7,512 bases of DNA from JAGNNV01 sp039932395 (GCA_039932395.1 JBDTQB010000223.1:1-7512), one strand, 5' to 3'. Positions 1 through 6,451 are shown, counted from the stretch's first letter. Program-made: numbers and translations. The notes: generated from the letters alone by a model not told the origin.

Positions 1-1110
1 CCATCGATGGAGTCGCGCCTGAACGCCATCAAAGGCCGCTACACCTGGATTCGTCTCCGCAATCGCGTGGGCCGGCTGGGGCTCGCTCGCGTTCACATCA
101 TCGACCGCAAGAAGCAGAAGCTGCCGACCGCGATCCTCACACCGCCTTTGGTTGATGCGATCGGCGAGCGCCTCGCACGCAAAGAGCAGACCGTTTTATT
201 GCTCAACCGCCGTGGCTATGCGACGAGTCTGGTGTGTCGCGAGTGCGGCACCGCCGCGCAATGTCCGCACTGTTCCGTGGCGTTCGTTCTTCATCGGCGC
301 GGGGAGCAGGCGCAGTGCCATTACTGCGGCCTGATGAAGACCACGCCGACCCGCTGCTCCGTCTGCCGAGGCGACTACCTTCGCCTTCAGGGCTACGGAA
401 CTCAGCGCGTCAGCGAAGTTCTGGGGACCTTCTTCCCTGAAGCGAAGGTCGATCGGATTGATCGAGACATCGCGGGGCGCCGGGGAGCCGTTGAAGAGGT
501 CCTCCACAAATTTGAGAAGCACGAGACCGACATCCTGGTCGGCACCCAGATGATCGCGAAAGGCCACGACTTCCCGAAGGTCACGCTGGTTGGCGTCATC
601 GATGCCGACGTGGGTCTAGGCCTGCCCGACTTTCGATCGGCTGAGCGGACGTTCGCATTGCTCACTCAAGTGGCCGGACGCGCGGGACGAGGTGACCTTC
701 CCGGCGAAGTCCTCCTTCAAACTCACAATCCGAAGCACTATGCCATCGAGTTCGCACAGAACCAGGATTACGACGCCTTCTTCGATCGCGAGATGGAGTA
801 CCGGCGAACCATGGGATATCCGCCGCACGACGCGATGGTCAATATCCTTTTTCGAGGACCGGTGGAAGCGGAGGTGGCGAAGAGCGCACGCAACATCGCC
901 CGCAGGTTGAAGCCGAAGCTCGACGGGGGAGTGCTGGGTCCGTCGCCCTCACCGCTCTCAAAGGTTCGGGATGAGTTCCGCTATCAGGTGGTAATTCGCG
1001 GCAAGCGCGGTGTCATTCGGGAGGTCGTCCACGAAGCGCTGATCGCCGAGTTCGGGCCGATGCGTTTCCCGGGTGTTGCGGTCGATGTCGACCCGATCAG
1101 CTTGATGTAG
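1..1110 (+). CDS. priA: Primosomal replication-restart helicase PriA, C-terminal part (5' end outside window)
   Basis: PriA is the 3'-5' superfamily 2 helicase that recognises stalled or abandoned replication forks and starts primosome assembly there. The reading frame is open from base 1 (P-S-M-E-S...), so the ATG at 7 is internal; about 369 codons are present of a protein that is usually 700-800 residues. Visible here are the eight zinc-binding cysteines in four CxxC pairs (CREC, CPHC, CHYC, CSVC; nt 235-366), inserted in the second helicase lobe as in the family. Then come the helicase motifs GTQMIAKGHDFP, DFRSAER and QVAGRAGR (about nt 540-690), and the C-terminal domain ending in the typical VDVDP signature. 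The N-terminal fork-binding domain and the Walker A/DEAH motifs are missing because they lie upstream of the window. The 3' end converges with and overlaps the minus-strand IHF/HU gene by 14 nt. No truncation or frameshift is seen. Confidence 0.97.
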   Translation, partial: PSMESRLNAIKGRYTWIRLRNRVGRLGLARVHIIDRKKQKLPTAILTPPLVDAIGERLARKEQTVLLLNRRGYATSLVCRECGTAAQCPHCSVAFVLHRRGEQAQCHYCGLMKTTPTRCSVCRGDYLRLQGYGTQRVSEVLGTFFPEAKVDRIDRDIAGRRGAVEEVLHKFEKHETDILVGTQMIAKGHDFPKVTLVGVIDADVGLGLPDFRSAERTFALLTQVAGRAGRGDLPGEVLLQTHNPKHYAIEFAQNQDYDAFFDREMEYRRTMGYPPHDAMVNILFRGPVEAEVAKSARNIARRLKPKLDGGVLGPSPSPLSKVRDEFRYQVVIRGKRGVIREVVHEALIAEFGPMRFPGVAVDVDPISLM

Positions 1111-1423
1111 CCGGGGGCTTGGGAATTTCCTGAGTCTGCGGCATCACGATTTCCGTCGACTCGATTTCCTTGCCCGGCTTGAAGCGGATGCTGCGGCCCG
1201 GAGGAATGGGAACTTCCTGCCCCGTCCTCGGATTCCGACCGATCCCGCGCTTGCGAGGCCGGATAATGAACACGCCAAAGCCTCTGATCTCAATTCGTTG
1301 GGAATGAAGCAGCGCGTCCTTGAACGACTCGATGACGGCCTCGGTCGCCATTTCGGCGCGCACCCGAGTGAGATCGGCCGCGAGTGCAACCTGGTCAATG
1401 AGATCGGCCTTGATGAGGCTCAT
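1097..1423 (-). CDS. IHF-beta-like / HU-family nucleoid DNA-bending protein
   Basis: A 108-residue member of the HU/IHF family, small basic proteins that dimerise, bend DNA by inserting proline-tipped beta arms into the minor groove, and act as nucleoid and architectural factors. The sequence shows the N-terminal helical dimerisation region (about 1-40), then RIEIRGFG (43-50), the arm with GRNPRTG (62-68), and FKPGKE (81-86). RIEIRGFG and FKPGKE are the forms typical of IHF-beta, so it is a better match to IhfB than to plain HU, but the subtype is an inference. It has about 20 extra C-terminal residues rich in Pro, Thr and Ser (PQTQEIPKPPATSS end) beyond the usual 90-95. The ATG start is supported by an AAGGAA Shine-Dalgarno (1429-1434 on the plus strand, 5 nt away). 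It is divergent from der and convergent with priA, so its transcript end lies in priA antisense. A second, IhfA-like, paralogue lies at 3183-3482. Confidence 0.93.
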   Translation of the reverse strand: MSLIKADLIDQVALAADLTRVRAEMATEAVIESFKDALLHSQRIEIRGFGVFIIRPRKRGIGRNPRTGQEVPIPPGRSIRFKPGKEIESTEIVMPQTQEIPKPPATSS

Positions 1424-1499
1424 CTGGCTTCCTTCGCCTGTTTGAATGTCTCGGTGCGATGGTCAAAGCGGTTAAGGACGGAGCCGAATTCATTTCGGC

Positions 1500-1566
1500 G
1501 GAGTCCGCGGGGGTCTTGGGGGGCTAAGCATAACTGTCCGTTTGAAGGTGCGGCCCCCCAGCTAAA
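1500..1566 (+). repeat. GC-rich hairpin repeat, copy A (upstream of der)
   Basis: A 67-nt unit that recurs near the right end of the window (7392-7459, nearly full; 7315-7364, degraded). It begins GGAGTCCGCGGGGGTCT, contains a run of six G (1518-1523) and ends GCGGCCCCCCAGCTAAA with six C (1554-1559). The two runs pair into a stem of about 8 bp (1517-1524 with 1553-1560) around a roughly 28-nt loop. It fills much of the divergent spacer between the minus-strand IHF/HU gene and der and ends 14 nt before the der GTG start, so a der transcript beginning upstream would carry the hairpin in its leader. No poly-T follows, so it is not a standard intrinsic terminator. Its function is unknown. Confidence 0.8.
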
Positions 1567-1580
1567 CTAGGATAGTCCAT

Positions 1581-3080
1581 GTGAAGCCAGAATCCACAAC
1601 CGAAACTGAAGCCCTGCCGCTGGTTGCCCTTGTGGGTCGGCCCAACGTTGGAAAGTCCACTCTCTTCAATCGCCTGACCGGCCGGAGGCAGGCGATCGTC
1701 GATTCGAAGCCCGGATCGACGCGCGATCGCGCGTACGGCCGAGTCGAATGGCAGCGTCGTGAGTTCTCCATCGTTGATACCGGTGGCCTCTCGCCGGGCG
1801 CCGATGAGATGTTCCTCAACCTGAGCAAGGCGCAGGCGGACGTGGCCATCGGCCAGGCCGCACTCGTCATTCTTCTCGTCGACGCGCAGCAGGGCCTTCT
1901 TCCGGACGATCAGGCGCTTGCGCGCAAGGTTCGCTCGTCGGGCAAGCCCGTGCTCCTGGTGATCAACAAGGCGGAGGCCGGCCGCCGCGAAACCAATGAG
2001 TTCGCGAGACTTGGCTTCGGTGAACCGTTCCCGATTTCCGCCGAACACAATGAAGGCATTGGCGATCTTCTCGATGTGATTTGCAAGCTGGCCGACGCTC
2101 CGCGCATGAAGGACGACGAAGGCGCGGTGAAACCGACTCGGGTGGCTCTGGTGGGCCGGACCAACGTGGGGAAGTCCTCCATGTTGAACCGTCTGGTGGG
2201 TGAAGAGCGCTCGATTGTCTCGCCAGTTTCGGGAACCACTCGCGATGCCGTTGACTCCCTCCTCACGTGGCACGACAAGTCGTATCTCTTCGTCGATACC
2301 GCCGGCATTCGCAAGGTTCGTCTGCTCGAGGATGGCGCTGATCACGTGGCCGTCGTGCAGGCGAAGCGCGCCATCGATCGCGCAGAAGTCTGCGTTCTGA
2401 TGGTTTCGGCCGAAGATGGCATGCGCGAGATGGACGCCACCATCGCCGGGCTGATTCAGGATTCCAACCGAGCAGTCGTGGTCGCCATCAACAAGTGGGA
2501 CCTCGCCAAAAGCCTCGACAAGACACCGGCTCAGATCCGCGAGGAGTTCTCCTATCGCGTGAAGTTCCTGGAGTACGCGCCCGTGGTCCTGGTCTCGGCC
2601 AAGACCGGCATGGGCCGCAAGGAACTGTTTGCTGCCATCGACAAGGTGCGCGAGGAATGGTCTCGTCGCGTGCCGACGGGCCCGCTGAACCGCTGTCTTC
2701 AGACGGCCGTGGCTCGCAACCCCATTCGCTATAAGAAGGGCGCCGACGGCGTCAACCTTCTGTATGCCGCTCAGATCCGCGTTGAGCCGCCGACGTTCAC
2801 TCTTTCGGTCAACCGGGAAGGGGAGCTTCATTTCTCCTCGGAGCGGTTCATCATCAACTGCCTCCGCGCGGAGTTTGGCTTTGAGGGCTCGCCTATTCGC
2901 GTCTGGCTCCGGGCAAGAAAGTCGAGATCGGGTCCGCAGTCGTTCAAGATGCGAAAGGCGGTCGCTCGCCCACGCACCGACGGTAAACCGAACAGTGGAA
3001 AGGACATGACTGAGGAGACTTCAAGTCAGTTCGAGGCTCCGAAAACTCGCATTGACAAGAGAAGGACCCCCCGTTCATAA
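1581..3080 (+). CDS. der: Ribosome-assembly GTPase Der (EngA), GTG start
   Basis: Der is an essential double-GTPase that binds the 50S precursor and promotes late large-subunit assembly. Both G domains are complete. Domain 1 has G1 GRPNVGKST (19-27), a G2 region with GSTRD (45-49), G3 DTGG (66-69) and G4 NKAE (129-132). Domain 2 has GRTNVGKSS (192-200), GTTRD (218-222), DTAG (239-242) and NKWD (304-307). A KH-like domain follows (about 370-450), then a basic tail of about 50 residues, poorly conserved in the family. At 499 residues it is slightly long because of that tail. GTG at 1581 is the start: an in-frame TAA lies at 1563-1565, and AGGA (1569-1572) sits 8 nt upstream. The overlapping ATG at 1579 runs straight into TGA. 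G4 of domain 1 has Glu where Asp is usual; I recall this variant in other Der proteins, so it is probably functional. The last codons contain the promoter of the next gene. Confidence 0.97.
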   Translation: MKPESTTETEALPLVALVGRPNVGKSTLFNRLTGRRQAIVDSKPGSTRDRAYGRVEWQRREFSIVDTGGLSPGADEMFLNLSKAQADVAIGQAALVILLVDAQQGLLPDDQALARKVRSSGKPVLLVINKAEAGRRETNEFARLGFGEPFPISAEHNEGIGDLLDVICKLADAPRMKDDEGAVKPTRVALVGRTNVGKSSMLNRLVGEERSIVSPVSGTTRDAVDSLLTWHDKSYLFVDTAGIRKVRLLEDGADHVAVVQAKRAIDRAEVCVLMVSAEDGMREMDATIAGLIQDSNRAVVVAINKWDLAKSLDKTPAQIREEFSYRVKFLEYAPVVLVSAKTGMGRKELFAAIDKVREEWSRRVPTGPLNRCLQTAVARNPIRYKKGADGVNLLYAAQIRVEPPTFTLSVNREGELHFSSERFIINCLRAEFGFEGSPIRVWLRARKSRSGPQSFKMRKAVARPRTDGKPNSGKDMTEETSSQFEAPKTRIDKRRTPRS

Positions 3081-3081
3081 T
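3052..3081 (+). promoter_or_regulatory. Sigma70-type promoter inside the 3' end of der
   Basis: A perfect -35 hexamer TTGACA (3052-3057) is followed after 18 nt by CATAAT (3076-3081), five of six matches to TATAAT. The -10 box overlaps the TAA stop codon of der (3078-3080). Transcription would start near 3088 and give a leader of about 95 nt before the TTG start of the ihfA-like gene. In a genome this GC-rich such a match is unlikely by chance, and it gives the nucleoid protein and the merR gene behind it an expression route independent of der. Predicted from sequence only. Confidence 0.65.
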
Positions 3082-3169
3082 CTCGTTTAATTCCTGCAGG
3101 CTAAATCACGCTGGTGGAATGAATTTCCTTCGTTTCTTCATCTTCTAACGCTCACCTTGTCCCCCGCTC

Positions 3170-3175
3170 AGGGAG
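3170..3175 (+). promoter_or_regulatory. Shine-Dalgarno fixing the TTG start of the ihfA-like gene
   Basis: AGGGAG lies 7 nt upstream of TTG at 3183-3185. It supports the non-ATG start, which also matches the usual N-terminus of the family (MTKADIA...). No in-frame ATG lies near enough to the conserved first helix to serve instead. Confidence 0.75.
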
Positions 3176-3182
3176 TCTTCGT

Positions 3183-3482
3183 TTGACCAAGGCAGACATC
3201 GCCCGCGCCGTGTACGAACGCCACGGCGGCCTGTCCAGTCGGGAAGCGGCACGGCTTGTGGATATCTTTTTCAGGCTTCTGCGTGAGCGTCTGCTCCGCG
3301 GCGAAAAGGTTCAGATCACAGGGTTTGGGACGTTCCTGGTGAAGACGCGTCGCGAACGTCGCGGACGTAATCCAAAGACGGGCGACATCATCGCCATCCG
3401 TTCGCGCAAGTCGATCTTCTTCCGTTCGTCGCCTCAGGTTGAGGCGGCGGTGCCGTCTGAGATGGCGGAGTTGACGGCGTGA
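3183..3482 (+). CDS. IHF-alpha-like / HU-family DNA-bending protein (TTG start)
   Basis: A 99-residue HU/IHF-family protein expected to bind and bend DNA in the nucleoid as a dimer. It starts TKADIARAVYERHGGLS, close to the first helix of IhfA, and has LVDIFF (25-30), the turn TGFGTF (46-51) and the beta-arm tip GRNPKTG (61-67) with the minor-groove-inserting proline. After the arm the usual FRPGQ/FKPGK is FRSSPQ (80-85), so the conserved glycine is missing; whether that alters binding is unknown. It starts with TTG behind a good AGGGAG site and probably has its own promoter at 3052-3081. The order ihfA then a small merR matches an arrangement I recall from several proteobacterial lineages. 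With the IHF-beta-like gene at 1097-1423 it could form a heterodimer, but a homodimer cannot be excluded. Confidence 0.92.
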   Translation: MTKADIARAVYERHGGLSSREAARLVDIFFRLLRERLLRGEKVQITGFGTFLVKTRRERRGRNPKTGDIIAIRSRKSIFFRSSPQVEAAVPSEMAELTA

Positions 3483-3578
3483 CGCTTCGGCTACGCTCAG
3501 CGCAAGCCCTTCGACTGCGCTCAGGGCAGGCCCTGTGTCTACGCTCAGGGCAGGCGCTTGGACGGCGCTCAGTGCGGC
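3483..3578 (+). repeat. Four tandem 24-bp units between the ihfA-like gene and merR
   Basis: Immediately after the stop codon of the ihfA-like gene are four degenerate units of exactly 24 bp: 3483-3506, 3507-3530, 3531-3554 and 3555-3578. A decayed fifth may follow to about 3594. Each has the core GCTCAG(G/C/T)GC in the same position; unit 2 opens with CCCTTCGACTGCGCTCAGGG, and units 2 and 3 share CGCTCAGGGCAGG. The ends of unit 2 (CCCT...AGGG) can pair as a short hairpin. On the minus strand the 24-bp period gives octapeptide repeats (such as GPALSAVE), but no gene-like start or homology supports translation. Units of this kind are scattered through some environmental bacterial genomes. They fill the gap before merR and could affect read-through between the two genes. 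Confidence 0.85.
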
Positions 3579-3598
3579 CCCTCGTTCGCTGAGACGCC

Positions 3599-4093
3599 AT
3601 GGTTGAACGCAAGATCCCAAACAAGCTGTTCTTTAAGATCGGCGAAGTCTGCGAACTGACCGATATTCAGCCTTACGTGCTGCGCTATTGGGAGACGGAG
3701 TTTCCGACCCTGGCGCCCGCCAAGAACAGCTCGGGCCAGCGCATTTATCGCCGTCGCGATATCGAGACCGTCATCCGCATTAAGGAGCTTCTCTACGGAG
3801 AGGGCTTCACGGTGGCTGGCGCGCGCAAAAAGATCGAGCAGGAACAGGCAGGTCGTGTCGATACGCCGGTTTCGACCGCCGTTCTCGAGACCGCCTTTGA
3901 AGGCGCTGAGCCTGATACGAAGATCGGTCCGACTCCCTCGGCGGCTGCCATCCGTGCCGCCATGGCGCACCCACCGCCCCACGCGCCTACGTCCAGCGAG
4001 CACGCCGTCGCAAGGGACGATAAGACGAGAGCCATCCTGCAGGAAGTGAAGGACGAGCTCAAGGCGTTGCTGAAGGTCCTCGACCGCAAGTAG
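3599..4093 (+). CDS. MerR-family transcriptional regulator (small, ihfA-linked type)
   Basis: A 164-residue protein with an N-terminal MerR-type winged helix-turn-helix: FFKIGEVCELTDIQPYVLRY (11-30) then W31, ending in RIYRRRDIETVIRIKELL and a following helix GFTVAGARKKIEQE. The domain takes up roughly residues 9-83. The middle is low-complexity, rich in Ala, Pro and Thr. The C-terminus (RAILQEVKDELKALLKVL) is a charged amphipathic helix that could act as a dimerisation coiled coil. There is no cysteine-rich metal site and no obvious ligand-binding domain, so the effector is unknown. It lies 116 nt after the ihfA-like gene in the same direction, separated by the 24-bp repeats, and is probably co-transcribed. 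The ATG start is chosen by domain fit; only a weak GAG (3591-3593) lies upstream. Its DNA targets cannot be read from sequence. Confidence 0.9.
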   Translation: MVERKIPNKLFFKIGEVCELTDIQPYVLRYWETEFPTLAPAKNSSGQRIYRRRDIETVIRIKELLYGEGFTVAGARKKIEQEQAGRVDTPVSTAVLETAFEGAEPDTKIGPTPSAAAIRAAMAHPPPHAPTSSEHAVARDDKTRAILQEVKDELKALLKVLDRK

Positions 4094-4129
4094 ACGGAAC
4101 CCGGTCGCCCTCGACGTCGTTACGAGGTC

Positions 4130-4678
4130 ATGAGATCACCCCGCGCGTCGAGCCCCGGTCGAACCTTGTGTCTTGGTCTGCTTGTCTGCGGACTTTTTCC
4201 AGGCGCGGCCCACGCGAAAGCCTTTCCCTACTGGGGCGTCTCATTTGGCACCCCTGAGCGGACCGCCGCGCATCTCGGCGTTTCGTTTGGTCGCGACATT
4301 CCAGGCGACGCCGAAGGCTTCGCGATCGGCACGGGGCCGGTGGTCGAGGTCAGCGCTGGGATGGGCGGGGGCAGTCTTGGTGTCGGCCGCTCGCTCCTGA
4401 TCCTGCCCGAGGACTCCATTCGCGTCTACGCGGACGTGAAGGCGGTGGCGACAAGAACCTGGGACAAGCCGCGCGCTGCCTCACCGCACGCCACCTATGT
4501 GGGAATTGAGGGAGGGTTGTCGGTTGCGTTCGTGCGACTGAACGTCGGTGTCGCGAAGCGCGTCGAGCAAAAGACGCGCGGCGCGAACGTCCTCTTCACG
4601 TGGGGGGCGGGGATTCAGATCCGCATAGGTTCGCGGCGACCTTCGGCTCACCCACCTGAAGTCAACTCCGGTCGCTAA
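4130..4678 (+). CDS. Hypothetical secreted or envelope protein with signal peptide
   Basis: I do not recognise this 182-residue protein. It opens with an arginine-containing n-region, a hydrophobic stretch LCLGLLVCGLFPGA (13-26) and a signal peptidase I-like AHA (27-29) before KAFPYWG, so the mature chain is about 153 residues outside the cytoplasm. C20 lacks a proper lipobox (V at -1), so it is not an obvious lipoprotein. The mature part is glycine-rich with alternating hydrophobic residues (SIRVYADVKAVATRTW, TYVGIEGGLSVAFVRLNVGV, NVLFTWGAGIQIRIG), consistent with beta strands such as a small outer-membrane barrel, but this is inference. It lies 36 nt after merR on the same strand. The only ribosome-site-like motif, GAGG at 4124-4127, is just 2 nt from the ATG and can pair with CCTCG (4109-4113), so the start or its efficiency is uncertain. 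The ORF length, signal peptide and same-strand setting argue that it is real. Confidence 0.75.
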   Translation: MRSPRASSPGRTLCLGLLVCGLFPGAAHAKAFPYWGVSFGTPERTAAHLGVSFGRDIPGDAEGFAIGTGPVVEVSAGMGGGSLGVGRSLLILPEDSIRVYADVKAVATRTWDKPRAASPHATYVGIEGGLSVAFVRLNVGVAKRVEQKTRGANVLFTWGAGIQIRIGSRRPSAHPPEVNSGR

Positions 4679-4774
4679 AACGCGACGGGCCATGCTCTTG
4701 GTCCCATGCGAACTTGGCCAAGTCGCTGACGATGGTGCCCCTGAGCGCCAGCCTCACAACACGACATAAACTTG

Positions 4775-6451
4775 ATGCCGATGCGGGTCTCCGTGGAACC
4801 CTTGCTTCGTCACATCCAGCCCGCGCTCCGCGGACTGATCCGAGACGTTCGATTCACGATCGCCGTTGTCCTGACCCTCGGCATCGGGCTCGGCGCGAGC
4901 ATCGCGGCGTTGAGCGCCGGCTATGGTGTGCTGATCAAGCCCCTTCCGTTCCGCGCGGCTGAACGCATCGCCCTCGTCCGGGCGGAGACGACATACGCGG
5001 GTACGGCCAGACCTGTTCGCCTTTCAATTGGCGCGGAGAGGATGGCGACATGGAACGAGGGGGTTTCGGGAGTAGGGACTCCTGCCTTCTATGCGATGGG
5101 AGTCGCGGCCCTTGCCGTGGACGGCGGGTCAGAGATCCTGGACACCGCGATCGTTTCGGGCCAGTTCTTCTCCGTGCTGGATGGGCCCATGATCACCGGC
5201 CGCACACTCGGCCCCGATGTCGATGCCCTTCCGGCCGCCGTCATCAGCGCGCGCCTTGCCGTCCGACTGTTCGGGTCGCCGGGCGACGCGCTCGGGAAGT
5301 CGCTCAATTTGACCTCCCGGATCTACTCGGTTGTCGGCGTCGCTCGAGGAGACTTCGACTTTCCGACCCATCGCGTCGATGCGTGGCTTCCCCTCGGCAT
5401 CTCCCGCGCCGTCAATCCGCGGTGTTGCGACCTCCAGGCCATCGTGCGCCTCGGAGGCGGACAGTCCATCGAACGCGCGACGGAAGCTGCCCGCCGCGCG
5501 TTCCTCGCGACGGATGGCGAGTCGATGAGGAGGGGGGGACTCACGGTGAGCCTGAGTTCCCTTCCTGAGGACGCAGCGGAGCCGTTCCGCCCCGCCCTCA
5601 TCGTGCTTATGGTCGCGGCGGGCCTACTTCTCCTGGCCGCGTGCGGGAACGTCGTAAATCTGCTGCTCGCGAGGAACGCCTCTCGCGAGCGCGAGTTCGC
5701 GATCCGGCGATCGCTCGGCGCCTCAACGCGCCATCTTGTGATGCAACTGGCCGTTGAAGGTGCTCTGCTGTCGTTTGGCGCGGCGATGGCTGGCATGGTG
5801 TTGACCGTGGGATGCGGCGCGCTGATGTCACAGTTCGCCGGGTCCATCGTGCCGCGGACCGATCTGGTTCGTGTCGATGGCATCGCCTGGGCGATCGCTC
5901 TCGCCCTTTCGGCGATCGCGACGATCGGGACAACCTTGATTCCCGCGCTCCGGGCGGCGCGCGTATCGATCGTCCCCGGTCGAGCCGAAGTCAACGGGGC
6001 CGGTCCGTTTTCGGGACGTCGCACACAGCAGGCGATGTGCGCTCTTCAACTCGGGATGGCGATGACTCTCCTCACCGGCGCCGCGGTTCTGGGACGCAGT
6101 CTCTCGGCGCTGATGAACGTCGACCTCGGTGTCTCGGCCGCCCGGGTCGCGACGGTCTCGCTCAACCTCTCGCTCGGGCCAAGACCGATGGATGCGGCGG
6201 TCCTCGATCGAGTCCGGGCGGTCATTGACGCCCTCGAACGCGTGCCCGGTGTTGACGCCGTGGGGGTCGGGACCGCGATTCCACCCCATCTGGCCAGGAT
6301 GCAAGTCACGCTGCGACGTCCCGACGAGGCGCACGACTATCGGGCGGCGGCCGTCCCCGCAACTCCAGGCTATTTCGAGGCGCTGCGGATGCGGCTGGTC
6401 CGGGGCGATTCTTCACCCCCTCGGACCACGACACGGCACCGTCCGTCATGA
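4775..6451 (+). CDS. ADOP/MacB-like FtsX-domain permease, N-terminal fragment (frameshifted gene)
   Basis: The first 558 residues of a permease of the acidobacterial duplicated orphan permease type: MacB-like inner-membrane proteins with two periplasmic MacB_PCD domains and two FtsX transmembrane units but no fused ATPase. Seen here are a first transmembrane segment (about 27-53, FTIAVVLTLGIGLGASIAAL) and a periplasmic domain with SGQFFSVL and the VVGVARGDFDFP stretch (about 60-265). An FtsX block follows with segments near 270-297, 329-356 and 369-393 and the family motif REREFAIRRSLGAS. Then comes a fifth segment (418-446) and the start of the second periplasmic domain (GYFEALRMRLVRG). After that point the frame gives junk (DSSPPRTTTRHRPS) and stops. 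The start is uncertain: TTG 4772, ATG 4775 and ATG 4781 are in frame, and none has a clear Shine-Dalgarno. No ABC ATPase gene is adjacent in the window, as expected for an orphan permease. The substrate is unknown. Confidence 0.88.
   Translation: MPMRVSVEPLLRHIQPALRGLIRDVRFTIAVVLTLGIGLGASIAALSAGYGVLIKPLPFRAAERIALVRAETTYAGTARPVRLSIGAERMATWNEGVSGVGTPAFYAMGVAALAVDGGSEILDTAIVSGQFFSVLDGPMITGRTLGPDVDALPAAVISARLAVRLFGSPGDALGKSLNLTSRIYSVVGVARGDFDFPTHRVDAWLPLGISRAVNPRCCDLQAIVRLGGGQSIERATEAARRAFLATDGESMRRGGLTVSLSSLPEDAAEPFRPALIVLMVAAGLLLLAACGNVVNLLLARNASREREFAIRRSLGASTRHLVMQLAVEGALLSFGAAMAGMVLTVGCGALMSQFAGSIVPRTDLVRVDGIAWAIALALSAIATIGTTLIPALRAARVSIVPGRAEVNGAGPFSGRRTQQAMCALQLGMAMTLLTGAAVLGRSLSALMNVDLGVSAARVATVSLNLSLGPRPMDAAVLDRVRAVIDALERVPGVDAVGVGTAIPPHLARMQVTLRRPDEAHDYRAAAVPATPGYFEALRMRLVRGDSSPPRTTTRHRPS
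6402..6408 (+). other. Probable -1 frameshift site in the permease gene
   Basis: The bases read CGGGGCGATTC. In the upstream frame they give R-G-D-S; one extra G would give R-G-R-F-F and continue with TPSDHDTAPSVMIMTES, the normal course for ADOP proteins (GYFEALRMRLVRGRFF). So the run of four G (6402-6405) most likely should be five. This may be a real mutation or an assembly or homopolymer error. Confidence 0.8.

Noticed and set aside
1524..2831. A 435-codon open frame on the minus strand opposite der
   Set aside because: It lies antisense to an unmistakable Der protein. Long antisense frames are common in GC-rich coding DNA, and its translation resembles no protein family I recognise.
3483..3578. 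CRISPR array
   Set aside because: The units are directly adjacent without unique spacers and are degenerate, so this is a simple tandem repeat.
3168..3620. A minus-strand frame of 150 codons with octapeptide repeats (GPALSAVE type)
   Set aside because: It is antisense to the ihfA-like gene, and its repeats come only from the 24-bp DNA units. No start signal or homology supports it.
4671..4686. Small hairpin GTCGC/GCGAC across the stop codon of the secreted protein
   Set aside because: Only a 5-bp stem with no following T-run; too weak to call a terminator.
4713..4722. Perfect 10-bp palindrome CTTGGCCAAG upstream of the permease
   Set aside because: Several 10-bp palindromes are expected by chance in 7.5 kb, and nothing else marks it as an operator.
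4714..4962. An 82-codon plus-strand frame overlapping the permease start
   Set aside because: It begins at TTG without a ribosome site and runs out of frame through the permease's first transmembrane segment, which is clearly the real coding frame.
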